Origin: Lachnospiraceae bacterium
GTDB taxonomy: Bacteria > Bacillota > Clostridia > Lachnospirales > Lachnospiraceae
NCBI GenBank assembly: GCA_015056905.1
Contig: SVFI01000003.1
Coordinates: 1 to 64,000, forward strand
DNA length: 64,000 bases
Direction: 5' to 3'
In this document: positions 1-9,452 of the stretch, one piece after another
Layout of the letters: each line of letters begins with the position of its first letter
How positions within the stretch are numbered: position 1 is the first letter of the stretch
Notes under the pieces: model-generated
The model's input: the letters and a program-made list of their open reading frames with translations, nothing else
Databases searched by the model: none
Told to the model about the DNA's origin: nothing
Position numbers and translations under genes: made by a program

Positions 1-98
1 TCCTTTTTTAGACTAGTGCTTTTGGGCTGAATTGTCAAGGGGAGTTTTAGTTATATTATTTGCTTGATACTAATTATCCTATCTACTTAAATTTTCAT

Positions 99-138
99 GC
101 GGGGTATGGAAGCTTGTTTTCTGTCTGTAATACCCCGC
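99..138. repeat. Inverted repeat of a GCGGGGTAT core (copy A)
   Basis: GCGGGGTAT at 99-107 is matched by its exact reverse complement ATACCCCGC at 130-138, giving a possible 9-bp stem with a loop of about 22 nt. The same two cores recur at 232 and 263 with the same 31-nt offset, so this is one of two related copies. No coding role is visible and the function is unknown. Confidence 0.7.
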
Positions 139-231
139 CCGATACTGTTTTCAGCGGTTTTTGGCAGTTTTTTCTCGTTGCCAGGGTATAGACGCAAGAA
201 ATTTGACCTCTACTGCCCCGTTTTTTCAAAA

Positions 232-271
232 GCGGGGTACCGCAAGCAAATTAATGCTTCAAATACCCCGC
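232..271. repeat. Inverted repeat of a GCGGGGTA core (copy B)
   Basis: GCGGGGTA at 232-239 pairs with TACCCCGC at 264-271. The segment resembles copy A (99-138) in both cores and in an AGC shortly after the first core. After the second core both copies lead to CGATAC, copy B with about ten extra bases. A further CCCCG at 216-220 could pair with CGGGG at 233-237 across a T-run, so alternative hairpins exist. Confidence 0.65.
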
Positions 272-352
272 CGGTCTTCAACCGATACAAAATGCTTCAA
301 ATACCCCGCCGTTCTTCAACAGGTACAAAACACTTCAAATTCCCCCCGCAGG
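253..352. repeat. Tandem repeat, 38-bp period, about 2.5 copies
   Basis: The unit starts AATGCTTCAAATACCCCGCC at 253 and again at 291, exactly 38 nt apart. A decayed third copy begins at 329 (AACACTTCAAATTCCCCCCG). Each unit carries the ATACCCCGC core that also forms the inverted repeats upstream. There are no unique spacers between units, so it is not a CRISPR array. The whole of 1-367 holds no convincing gene; the plus-strand ORF 97..429 is made largely of these repeats. Confidence 0.75.
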
Positions 353-367
353 GACTAGCGAACAACA

Positions 368-396
368 ACACCCCTGCAATCGAATTGCAGGGGTGT
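368..396 (-). terminator. Rho-independent terminator after ilvC
   Basis: A perfect 13-bp stem (ACACCCCTGCAAT with ATTGCAGGGGTGT, 3-nt loop) lies about 30 nt past the ilvC stop. The minus-strand tail is T-rich but interrupted (TGTTGTTGTT), so it may be imperfect. The other side is AT-rich, so it could also act on plus-strand transcripts. Confidence 0.75.
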
Positions 397-425
397 ATAA
401 ATTCATATAATTATGTACTTCAATA

Positions 426-1463
<1,038 letters not shown>

Positions 1464-1513
1464 CTAAAATGTTTGATTTACTTTTTATAGATAGCTGCAC
1501 CTGCAGCATAACC

Positions 1514-2020
1514 TTACTCTTTATCCAAATATATTACATCTGCAGTTCCTCTGCCGAGTCCTGCAATACCGGTTCTGGCAAGCTCCAAAATCTCATAACC
1601 ATCCAACAGCGAAATGAATGCATCAATCTTTTCCTGTTTACCGGTAAGTTCCACCATAATACTGTCCGTTGCAACATCAACGATATTTGCACGATATACA
1701 TTCGCAAGTGCAATCACTCCCTGACGCTGCACCGCGTCGGCTCTCACCTTTACCATGGCTAATTCTCTGTAAACACTACATTCCGGTTTCAGCTCTTTAA
1801 TATCGCGAACATCGACAAGCTTGGCAACCTGTTTCTCGATCTGGTCAAGAATTGCATCATCACCACTTGCAACAATCGTAATGCGTGTAAATCTCGGATC
1901 TGCTGTCGTACCGGCCGTAATACTTTCGATATTGTATCCTCTTCGGCTGAACAATCCGGAAATACGACTCAGAACACCGGATGTATTATCTACTAAAATC
2001 TGAAATACCTTTTTTTGCAT
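1514..2020 (-). CDS. ilvN: Acetolactate synthase small (regulatory) subunit IlvN
   Basis: Regulatory partner of the TPP enzyme IlvB. Residues about 4-78 form an N-terminal ACT domain (FQILVDNTSGVLSRISGLFS) that binds branched-chain amino acids for feedback control, followed by the usual C-terminal ALS_ss_C region. At 168 residues the length is normal. The ORF track starts 13 codons earlier, but AGAAAGGG lies just before the ATG of MQKKVF and family members begin here. A second, diverged small-subunit gene lies immediately upstream in the transcript. A consensus-like promoter precedes this gene, so ilvN-ilvC can be expressed apart from ilvB. Confidence 0.93.
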   Translation of the reverse strand: MQKKVFQILVDNTSGVLSRISGLFSRRGYNIESITAGTTADPRFTRITIVASGDDAILDQIEKQVAKLVDVRDIKELKPECSVYRELAMVKVRADAVQRQGVIALANVYRANIVDVATDSIMVELTGKQEKIDAFISLLDGYEILELARTGIAGLGRGTADVIYLDKE

Positions 2021-2057
2021 TTCGTTTTCAAACCCTTTCTTTTTTTGCTTTATCAGC

Positions 2058-2087
2058 ATTGTATCAGTAGTCTGAGTGCTTTGTCAA
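2058..2087 (-). promoter_or_regulatory. Sigma-A promoter for ilvN-ilvC
   Basis: On the minus strand a perfect TTGACA is followed after 18 nt by TACAAT (5 of 6). Predicted transcription starts about 30 nt before the ilvN ATG. It lies in the 121-nt gap between the two small-subunit genes, the longest gap in the ilv run. No T-box or attenuator hairpin is visible. Confidence 0.75.
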
Positions 2088-2141
2088 CGTATGACCTTGT
2101 TTCATGCATCCCATAACCTACAGTTATTTCCCCTTCATCTA

Positions 2142-2627
2142 TTATTCGTTTTCGGAACATTTCATAAGTGCGAGTGTTCCCGTTCTTGCACACTCAACAA
2201 CACTGATGGAATTCATCATCTGAATCAAAAGTTTGATGCGTTCCGGCGTATCACAAAGCTGAATCATCATATAACTCTTGGACATATCAACAATCTCTGC
2301 CTTTAAAATGTCACAGATTTCCATGATATCTTTGCGGTTCGTGCGGTTATATTTCACCTTCATGAGCATAAGTTCTCTGGAAATACTCTGTTCTTCTTTG
2401 AACGTGCGCACCTTGATAATATCAAGCTTTTTGTTGAGCTGTTTTTCAATCTGCTCAAGCGTTCTCTGATTTCCGCTGCTGACAATCGTCATACATGAGA
2501 CATCCGGATGGTCTGTCTCACCTACAGCAAGAGAATCAATATTGAAACATCTTCTTGAGAAAAGTCCTGCCACTTTACAAAGCACACCGGAACGGTTCTC
2601 AACGGAAATAGAATAAATCTTTTTCAT
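2142..2627 (-). CDS. Second acetolactate synthase small subunit (IlvH-like)
   Basis: 161-residue ACT-domain protein of the IlvH/IlvN family (NRSGVLCKVAGLFSRRCFNI at about residues 11-30). It is clearly diverged from the neighbouring IlvN: the N-terminal half aligns well, while the C-terminal half differs and ends KCSENE. It starts 14 nt after the ilvB stop with an AGGAGG ribosome site, so it is probably the partner translated with ilvB. Two small subunits beside one large subunit suggests regulators with different effector response, which is inference. I left the symbol empty because ilvH versus ilvN cannot be assigned from sequence alone. Confidence 0.9.
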   Translation of the reverse strand: MKKIYSISVENRSGVLCKVAGLFSRRCFNIDSLAVGETDHPDVSCMTIVSSGNQRTLEQIEKQLNKKLDIIKVRTFKEEQSISRELMLMKVKYNRTNRKDIMEICDILKAEIVDMSKSYMMIQLCDTPERIKLLIQMMNSISVVECARTGTLALMKCSENE

Positions 2628-2641
2628 CGCTTTCTCCTCCT

Positions 2642-4255
2642 TTATACCAGATCCATCGGATCAATCAGACATTCCATCAGACATGCTTTGTCCTCTTTTA
2701 AGAACGCATCAATTTTCTGTTCCATCTCATCTCCGTTTTTCACAAGGAAATACGGCATATCATAGGCTGCGGCGATGGAGGAAAGCTCAGGACTTCCCGT
2801 AAGATCAACCACCGAATAATTGTCTTCGTATGTAAAATGCTGATACTGGCGCACCATTCCGAGGAAATTGTTGCGAAGCACGATCACTTTGGATTTAATA
2901 CCGTGCTGACGCATCGTTGCAAGCTCCATCATGGACATCTGGAAAGAACCGTCACCGCATACTGCAACAACTTCTCTTTCAGGCATACTGTATTTGGCCC
3001 CCATTGCAGCCGGGATGGAATATCCCATCGTTCCCATACCTCCGGAAGTCAAAAAGTCTCCCTGCTTTACAATGTGATAACCGCAGGACCAAATCTGGTT
3101 CTGACCGACGTCTGCCACATAAACCGCATCGTCCGGAAGTTTGCGTGATAACATCTGGATAAACGCTGCCGGGTCAACATATGCATCCGACACATTGCGT
3201 TTGCGCTCCATCGTCGCAGCATACTCATCAAGCGTTGCTTTCCACTCTGAGAAATCACCTTTGATATCCTGCTCAAGCAAATCTTCAAAAATCGACTTAC
3301 AATCGCCGACAAGCGGAATGTGAGGACCGACAATCTTTCCGATTTCCGCCGGGTCAACATCAATATGAACCAAAAGTTTATTGCTGATAATAAGGTCAGG
3401 CTGGCTGATGGCACGGTCTGCCACACGTGCTCCTACCATAATTAGCAAATCACAGTCATTCATCGCACGGTTTGCGTATGGTTTTCCGTTATTACCGACC
3501 ATTCCGTAATACATTTCATCTTCCGTCGGCATCACACCGATTCCCATCATGGTGGAAACCACCGGAATATTAAATTTATGTGAGAACTCTAAAAGCTCTT
3601 TTCTCGCATCCGCCAAAAGGACGCCTCCACCGGCACAAATCAGCGGACGCTTTGCATCTGCAAGCTCTTTTACCACCTTTTTAATCTGCGCCATGTTACC
3701 TTTTACCGTCGGCTTATAGGTTCGGAGTTTTACCTCTTCCGGATATTTAAACTTAGAAATGGTTGCATTCTGTACATCAATCGGAACATCAATAAGAACC
3801 GGTCCTTTTCGTCCTGTTGTTGCAATATGAAATGCCTCTTTAAAAATTCTCGGAATATCATCCACATCACGCACGAGATAACTGTATTTCACAAAACTTT
3901 CAACAGCTCCCGTAATATCCGCTTCCTGGAACACGTCACCTCCAAGCAGCTCACTGTCTACCTGTCCGGTAATGCAAATCATCGGAACGGAATCCGCAAA
4001 CGCCGTTGCAATTCCTGTAATTAAGTTCGTTGCTCCCGGACCGCTCGTCACAGCACAGACACCGACTTTGCCCGACACACGATAAAATCCGCTTGCAGCA
4101 TGCGCAGCGTTCTGCTCCGTACGCACAAGTACACTTTCTATCTCTGAATCTAAAATACTGTTATAAAACGGGCAAATCGCTACACCCGGATATCCGAACA
4201 CGGAAGTTACCCCTTCCATCTCCAGACATTTTACCATTGCATCTGCTCCTAACAT
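2642..4255 (-). CDS. ilvB: Acetolactate synthase large (catalytic) subunit IlvB
   Basis: Thiamine diphosphate enzyme joining two pyruvates, or pyruvate with 2-oxobutyrate, in branched-chain amino acid synthesis. The catalytic glutamate of the TPP N-domain is E47 (RTEQNAAHAASG), and the C-terminal TPP motif starts GDGSFQMSMMELAT. The central FAD/TPP domain is present. At 537 residues it is slightly short at the C-terminus (ends CLIDPMDLV) compared with the usual 550-575. It begins 35 nt after metH with AGGTGA before the ATG and is followed by two small-subunit genes, so it probably belongs to the aroB-metH transcript. Confidence 0.96.
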   Translation of the reverse strand: MLGADAMVKCLEMEGVTSVFGYPGVAICPFYNSILDSEIESVLVRTEQNAAHAASGFYRVSGKVGVCAVTSGPGATNLITGIATAFADSVPMICITGQVDSELLGGDVFQEADITGAVESFVKYSYLVRDVDDIPRIFKEAFHIATTGRKGPVLIDVPIDVQNATISKFKYPEEVKLRTYKPTVKGNMAQIKKVVKELADAKRPLICAGGGVLLADARKELLEFSHKFNIPVVSTMMGIGVMPTEDEMYYGMVGNNGKPYANRAMNDCDLLIMVGARVADRAISQPDLIISNKLLVHIDVDPAEIGKIVGPHIPLVGDCKSIFEDLLEQDIKGDFSEWKATLDEYAATMERKRNVSDAYVDPAAFIQMLSRKLPDDAVYVADVGQNQIWSCGYHIVKQGDFLTSGGMGTMGYSIPAAMGAKYSMPEREVVAVCGDGSFQMSMMELATMRQHGIKSKVIVLRNNFLGMVRQYQHFTYEDNYSVVDLTGSPELSSIAAAYDMPYFLVKNGDEMEQKIDAFLKEDKACLMECLIDPMDLV

Positions 4256-4290
4256 ATGTTCACCTATCCTTTTTATTTTCTATCGTTATA

Positions 4291-6723
4291 TTACAGTCCG
4301 AGGAGTCTTGTTGCAACCCTGACCGCCTCCGCTGCATCCTTTGCATAGCCGTCCGCACCGATTTCATCCGCATATTCCTGCGTAATCACAGCACCTCCAA
4401 CCATAAATTTCATATGTTGATTCTGTTTTCGTGCCTCATCAATCACCGTGCGCATCTGCTGCATTGTCGTCGTCATAAGCGCAGAAAGTCCGACCAAATC
4501 TGCTTTCTCGGCAACAGCTGTCTCAATAATTTTATCAGCAGAAACATCTTTTCCTAAATCAATGACTCGGAAACCATAGTTTTTAAGCATCAAAACCACG
4601 AGATTCTTACCTATATCGTGAATATCTCCTTCTACTGTCGCAAGAACAATCGTTGCCTTCGGCGAACTGTCGTTGTCTTTGAGTAACATCGGTTCCAAGT
4701 ACTCTACTGCCATCTTCATCGACTCCGCACCGGCAATGAGCTGCGGAAGGAAATACTTTCCTTTGTCAAACAAATCCCCGACTTCATTGATCGCCTTAAG
4801 AAGCGTTTCATCAAGTAAGGTCTTTGGCTCTATACCATCATCCAAACATTGCTGCACAAGTGTGAGAATCTGTTTTTTATTTCCCTTTAAGACTGCCTGG
4901 TATACTTTTTCCTGTGCAGTGAGGGACGCTTTGACTTCTACATTTGCTCCGACTGCTCCATCCAATGCTTCTTTTCGGGCATTCATTGTTGTAATATAAC
5001 GCAAATCCGCTCCTTCTTTTGCCAATAACAAATCACTTGCAAGCATACAACTTGTAAGCAGCTCCTGATTCGGATTTGCAATCGCCATTGTTAATCCGTT
5101 TGCAATCGCCATTGTAAGAAATGTTGCATTGATATATCCTCTCTCCGGAAGTCCGAAGGATATATTCGATAACCCACAGACCGTTGCAAGTCCGAGCTGC
5201 TTACAATAACGAATTGTCTCCAGTGTCTCCAGCGCTGCATTTGGATTCGCGCCGACCGTTGTCACAAGACCGTCAACAATGATATCCTCTTTGGTTAAAC
5301 CGAGCGAAAGTGCACGGTCCATAATTTTATGTATAATTTCCTTCTTTTCGGAAAGTGATTTCGGAAGCCCCTCATCAGACAAAGGAAGCAGAATAAACAT
5401 AGCACCGTACTTCTTTGCCAGAGGAAGTAGTTTTTCGAATTTTTCCGTCTCAAGCGATACCGAATTGATAAGCGCACGACCCGGATATCTGCGCAGAGCA
5501 CTTTCCTGCACATCCACGTATGAGGAATCGATACAAAGCGGAAGCTTGGTCAAAAGCGCCACATCCTCCATCACCTGAAGAAGCGTTGCCTTCTCATCAA
5601 TACCGCTCATACCCATATTGATATCAAGAACCTGTGCACCGCCCGCTTCCTGCTGTGATACAAATTCTTCCACCATTGAAAAATCACCGTTTCGAATGGA
5701 TTCCTGAAATTTCTTCTTTCCGGTCGGATTAATTCTCTCGCCGATAAGAATAAATTTATCATCTAAACCAAAACTGAGCGTCTGTCTCTCACTTGCCAGA
5801 TGACGCAGATGCACTTTTTCTCCGGTAAGCTTTCCGCAATCATCAAATAAGTCTTTTGTTCCGGATACAAGTGCTGCAATGTGTTCCGGTGTCGTTCCGC
5901 AACAACCGCCCATAATGGTTGATCCCGCTTTGGCAATCATTTTCATTGCTTCACCAAACTGCTCCGGATCCATTTCATATATTGTGTTTCCGTCAGCATC
6001 AAGTGCAGGCAATCCTGCATTCGGTTTCGCGATGACAGGAACCTTGGCAACCGATTTCATCACACGTACAACCTCAGCCATCTCCTCAGGTCCCGTCGAA
6101 CAATTGACACCGACTGCGGATGCTCCGAGCGACTGCAATACAACCATGGCTGTTGCAGGGTCTGATCCGAATAAAGTCTTTCCGTCCGACTCAAATGTCA
6201 ATGTTACCATCACCGGAAGCTCAGACGTTTCTTTCGCTGCAATCAGTGCAGCACGCGCTTCCTGCAAACTCATCATCGTCTCGATAACAAGTAAATCAGC
6301 ACCGCCGTCTACAAGCGCCTGTATTTGCTCTTTATATATATCAATCAGTTCTTCAAAATCTAAAGTTCCCATCGGCGCAAGCTGCTGACCGGTCATCGTA
6401 ATATCACCTGCAACGTATGCTTTATCTCCCGCCGCCTGCTTCGAAAGGGAAACAAGTCTTCGGTTGATTTCATCGACTCTATCCTGCATACCATACTCAG
6501 CGAGCTTGATACGATTCGCAGTAAATGTCGGTGCATAAAGAATGTTCGTCCCTGCATCAACATACGCTTTTTGTAGCTCGACAAGTGCCTGCGGATGTTC
6601 TAAAATCCAAGTCTCCGGACATTCTCCCGCTGCAAGCCCTTTTCTCTGCAAATTGGAGCCTGTCGCTCCGTCGAGATAAATATATCGTTTATCACATAAA
6701 TCTAAAAAATCTTTTTTGGTCAT
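4291..6723 (-). CDS. metH: Cobalamin-dependent methionine synthase, without reactivation domain
   Basis: Transfers the methyl group of methyltetrahydrofolate through cobalamin to homocysteine. Domains in order: homocysteine methyltransferase (about 1-300; zinc cysteines C208 in GVNCSTGP and C274/C275 in GGCCGTT), pterin-binding barrel (about 320-590), B12 cap (about 600-690) and B12-binding domain (about 690-810) with DIHDIG, in which H702 would be the cobalt ligand. The protein ends there at 810 residues; the AdoMet-dependent activation domain of the 1,200-residue E. coli type is absent and no separate activation protein is in the window. This shorter form is known in Clostridia. It sits 30 nt after the RluA-type gene and 35 nt before ilvB. 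Confidence 0.95.
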   Translation of the reverse strand: MTKKDFLDLCDKRYIYLDGATGSNLQRKGLAAGECPETWILEHPQALVELQKAYVDAGTNILYAPTFTANRIKLAEYGMQDRVDEINRRLVSLSKQAAGDKAYVAGDITMTGQQLAPMGTLDFEELIDIYKEQIQALVDGGADLLVIETMMSLQEARAALIAAKETSELPVMVTLTFESDGKTLFGSDPATAMVVLQSLGASAVGVNCSTGPEEMAEVVRVMKSVAKVPVIAKPNAGLPALDADGNTIYEMDPEQFGEAMKMIAKAGSTIMGGCCGTTPEHIAALVSGTKDLFDDCGKLTGEKVHLRHLASERQTLSFGLDDKFILIGERINPTGKKKFQESIRNGDFSMVEEFVSQQEAGGAQVLDINMGMSGIDEKATLLQVMEDVALLTKLPLCIDSSYVDVQESALRRYPGRALINSVSLETEKFEKLLPLAKKYGAMFILLPLSDEGLPKSLSEKKEIIHKIMDRALSLGLTKEDIIVDGLVTTVGANPNAALETLETIRYCKQLGLATVCGLSNISFGLPERGYINATFLTMAIANGLTMAIANPNQELLTSCMLASDLLLAKEGADLRYITTMNARKEALDGAVGANVEVKASLTAQEKVYQAVLKGNKKQILTLVQQCLDDGIEPKTLLDETLLKAINEVGDLFDKGKYFLPQLIAGAESMKMAVEYLEPMLLKDNDSSPKATIVLATVEGDIHDIGKNLVVLMLKNYGFRVIDLGKDVSADKIIETAVAEKADLVGLSALMTTTMQQMRTVIDEARKQNQHMKFMVGGAVITQEYADEIGADGYAKDAAEAVRVATRLLGL

Positions 6724-6753
6724 ATGTTCCTCTCATAATACCATCTGCTCAAG

Positions 6754-7665
6754 CTACAAAATCTCCAGCAGATGTTTAAAATATTCAGGAAGCGGTGCTT
6801 CCGTTTCAATATATTTGCCACTGACCGGATGTACAAATCCGAGAACCATAGCATGCAAACACTGTCCCTGACATTTGTATTTACTTTTACCTCTTCCGTA
6901 AATTTCATCTCCGAGAAGAGGAAATCCTTTTGAAGACATGTGTACACGAATCTGATGTGTGCGTCCGGTCTCAAGCTCACATTCTACATACGTATGTTCC
7001 TTAAACCGCTCAAGTACTTTGTAATGCGTTACCGCATGCTTACCATCCGGAGTAACCGCCATCTTTTTGCGGTCTTTTTTATCCCGACCGATGGCTCCTT
7101 CAATCACTCCCGAGTCTTCTTTTATGACGCCGCATACAATCGCTCTGTATTTGCGGGAAATGCTGTGGTCTTTTAGCTGCTGTGCAATGTGATTGTGCGC
7201 CCGGTCATTTTTACATATGAGAATGGAGCCTGTTGTATCCATATCAATGCGATGCACAATACCCGGGCGAAGCACTCCGTTGATACCGGACAGCTTGTCT
7301 TTACAACGGAACATTACCGCATTTACAAGTGTACCGCTATAGTGTCCCGCCGCCGGATGAACTACCATTCCCTTGGGTTTATCGACAACCAAAACGTCGT
7401 CATCTTCATACAAAACGGACAAAGGAATGTCTTCCGCCACAATATCCGGCTCTACCGCCGGTGGAATCTGAAACTCTATCCGGTCCGCCTCTTTTACTTT
7501 ATAATTTGCTTTCACGGCTTTCCCGTTCACAAATACTTTGCCATCTTTTAACAGCTTTTGGAGAAACGATCGCGACAAGGTATCCATACTCTGCGCAAGT
7601 ACCTTGTCAATTCTCTCATCCTCTATATCACTTGTTATATCCAGCACAATTTTTTCTTCTCTCAA
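6754..7665 (-). CDS. RluA-family large-subunit rRNA pseudouridine synthase (RluD-like)
   Basis: Isomerises uridines in structured RNA, probably 23S rRNA. An N-terminal S4 RNA-binding domain (about 14-75, LSRSFLQKLLKDGKVFVNG) precedes the catalytic domain with HRIDMDTTG, whose second aspartate is the nucleophile position of the HRLDxxTSG motif. 303 residues is standard. The ORF start is a TTG after GGGGCGG; a GTG six codons in is an alternative. It lies 16 nt after lspA, a pairing common in Firmicutes. Exact RNA target cannot be read from sequence. Confidence 0.94.
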   Translation of the reverse strand: MREEKIVLDITSDIEDERIDKVLAQSMDTLSRSFLQKLLKDGKVFVNGKAVKANYKVKEADRIEFQIPPAVEPDIVAEDIPLSVLYEDDDVLVVDKPKGMVVHPAAGHYSGTLVNAVMFRCKDKLSGINGVLRPGIVHRIDMDTTGSILICKNDRAHNHIAQQLKDHSISRKYRAIVCGVIKEDSGVIEGAIGRDKKDRKKMAVTPDGKHAVTHYKVLERFKEHTYVECELETGRTHQIRVHMSSKGFPLLGDEIYGRGKSKYKCQGQCLHAMVLGFVHPVSGKYIETEAPLPEYFKHLLEIL

Positions 7666-7681
7666 CTTTTACCGCCCCTGT

Positions 7682-8236
7682 TTATTTCGGTCTGCGATAG
7701 TTGTTTTTTTTCTGAATACTGAGGGAAATAAATTGTAAATCTTCCTCTTTACAGAAAAACAAAATAAAAACAACAAACAAAAAGGTTCCTACCGACACAA
7801 AGATGTCAGCTACATTGAAAATCGGGAAATTAATCAAACTGAAGTAGAAAAAATCAACGACATAATCCAGCCTGAGTCTGTCAATCATATTCCCGATACC
7901 ACCTGCTGCAATCATGACAAGAAACACATGCCAAGGACGATATTTCCGTGACACCGGAGCCTTGATAAGTACAAAAACAATCGCAGTCAGCATGACAACC
8001 GCTGCAAATACAAAGAACACTTTTCCGTTTTGAAGCATTCCGAAAGCAGCACCTCGATTCTCCAAATATTGAAGTTCGAATACCCCCGGAATCAGTTCAA
8101 TGGAAGGCTTGTCTTTTAAATGTTCCACTGCAATCATTTTGGTCACTTGATCCAGTACCACGAGAATTGCAAAAATAAACAAATCCACGCAAAGCTGTAT
8201 TATTTTTTTCTTTTTCGGCGATAATTTTTTAGTCAT
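7682..8236 (-). CDS. lspA: Lipoprotein signal peptidase LspA
   Basis: Membrane aspartyl protease that removes the signal peptide of diacylglyceryl-modified prolipoproteins. Four hydrophobic helices are visible. The catalytic aspartates lie in GGIGNMIDRL and FNVADIFVS. The track's first codon is a GTG inside aroB; the better start is the ATG five codons later, which has GAGG six bases before it, giving 184 residues and an 8-nt overlap with the aroB stop, so translation is likely coupled. The N-terminus is lysine-rich (TKKLSPKKKK) ahead of the first helix. The lipoprotein carboxypeptidase encoded at 12733 would be one substrate. Confidence 0.95.
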   Translation of the reverse strand: MTKKLSPKKKKIIQLCVDLFIFAILVVLDQVTKMIAVEHLKDKPSIELIPGVFELQYLENRGAAFGMLQNGKVFFVFAAVVMLTAIVFVLIKAPVSRKYRPWHVFLVMIAAGGIGNMIDRLRLDYVVDFFYFSLINFPIFNVADIFVSVGTFLFVVFILFFCKEEDLQFISLSIQKKNNYRRPK

Positions 8237-9353
8237 ATTTTTCCTCGTCACTTACATAAATCTCGTTGATACCCGCAAGAAGTTCTTCCTCCGTCACAGT
8301 CGTATCAATATAAGCTTTTCCGATTTTTTTCAGAAGGATAAATTTGATTTTTCCTTCTTCCATCTTTTTATCACTCTTGGTCAAATTCACGATTTCCTGC
8401 GGGTCAATGCCCTCCACGGTAATCGGTAAATTGAACGGAACAAACATGTCTCTGATTTCATAATACTCGTCAAAAGACAGAAGCTGTCTCTTATATGCAA
8501 TAAAAGAAGCAGCTACCATTCCAAGCGCAACACACTCGCCGTGTAAAAGCTCAAATCCTTTCGCTTTTTCAATCGCATGTCCGATGGTATGTCCGAAATT
8601 AAGAAGTGCGCGTTCGCCTGTTTCGCCCCAGTCTTTCTCAACCACAAGACGTTTGATATTACAACAGTTATAAACCATTAACCGGATAACTTCCGGATCC
8701 TTTTCATAAATCTCATAGAGATTGTTGATAATCCAACCGTAAAATGTTCCGTCCTTAATCAATGCCGATTTAAGAACTTCTCCCATTCCGGCATAAAACT
8801 GTCTTTCAGGTAAAGTAGAAAGCGTATTAAGATTCATATATACCAGCTTAGGCATATAAAATGCACCGACCATGTTTTTATAATGAGAAAAATCAACACC
8901 TGTCTTTCCGCCGATACTGCTGTCAACCTGAGAAAGCAATGTCGTCGGAATTTGTACAAAGGAAATTCCACGAAGATATGTCGCTGCCGCAAATCCTGTT
9001 AAATCTCCGACAACTCCACCGCCAAGTGCCACAAGCATATCTTTTCTCTCAAAATGATTTTCAATCAGAAACGCATATAATGCCTGCACAACATCAAGAT
9101 TTTTGTTCTCTTCTCCGGCCGCAAAGGCATAAACGAGACATGTATCACATACCTTTTCCAATTCTTTTTTCACTTCTTCCGCATAAATCGGTTCCACATT
9201 GGAATCTGTCACAATGCAGATTTTACGCGCGGAAAGTTCATTTTCTTTCCATACTTTTTCAAGTGCTTCAAAACTATCTTCAAATACAATCGGGTAACAG
9301 AACTTCTTATCCTTATTAACCGCCATTACATTTGATTCTAAAGTTGTAATCAA
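8229..9353 (-). CDS. aroB: 3-Dehydroquinate synthase AroB
   Basis: Second step of the shikimate pathway: NAD- and Zn-dependent cyclisation of DAHP to 3-dehydroquinate. The NAD region GGGVVGDLTGFAAATYLRG and the metal-binding His segment NFGHTIGHAIE are intact; 374 residues is slightly longer than usual. A TTG start is chosen because AAGGAGGA stands about 6 nt before it, while the nearest ATG (codon 10) has no ribosome site. It heads the aroB-lspA-rluA-metH-ilv run. The preceding 100 nt hold a strong hairpin and a possible 34-codon upstream ORF. Confidence 0.95.
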   Translation of the reverse strand: MITTLESNVMAVNKDKKFCYPIVFEDSFEALEKVWKENELSARKICIVTDSNVEPIYAEEVKKELEKVCDTCLVYAFAAGEENKNLDVVQALYAFLIENHFERKDMLVALGGGVVGDLTGFAAATYLRGISFVQIPTTLLSQVDSSIGGKTGVDFSHYKNMVGAFYMPKLVYMNLNTLSTLPERQFYAGMGEVLKSALIKDGTFYGWIINNLYEIYEKDPEVIRLMVYNCCNIKRLVVEKDWGETGERALLNFGHTIGHAIEKAKGFELLHGECVALGMVAASFIAYKRQLLSFDEYYEIRDMFVPFNLPITVEGIDPQEIVNLTKSDKKMEEGKIKFILLKKIGKAYIDTTVTEEELLAGINEIYVSDEEKYD

Positions 9354-9376
9354 AATAATTCCTCCTTATGACCGAA

Positions 9377-9408
9377 CAAAACTTCCTGCCGATGGACAGG
9401 AAGTTTTG
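9377..9408 (-). terminator. Hairpin between sepF and aroB, possible terminator
   Basis: CAAAACTTCCTG (9377-9388) pairs perfectly with CAGGAAGTTTTG (9397-9408), an 8-nt loop between. The minus-strand tail TTTTGTTCGGTC is only partly T-rich. It may terminate the sepF transcript, attenuate aroB, or both. It ends about 23 nt before the aroB start codon. Confidence 0.5.
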
Positions 9409-9452
9409 CAGATATCTCATATGTATTATCCTTTTAAATATTAATCTGCGAT

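Noticed and set aside
253-352. Possible CRISPR array
   Set aside because: The 38-bp units are directly adjacent, with no spacers, only about 2.5 copies and no cas genes.
3067-3426. Minus-strand 119-residue ORF inside ilvB
   Set aside because: It is an out-of-frame shadow of the intact ilvB frame. The same applies to most other nested ORFs in the track.
5085-5140. Repeated LTMAIAN in MetH as a recent duplication
   Set aside because: A similar MAIxNG-LTxAIANP sequence is normal for the pterin domain of this family.
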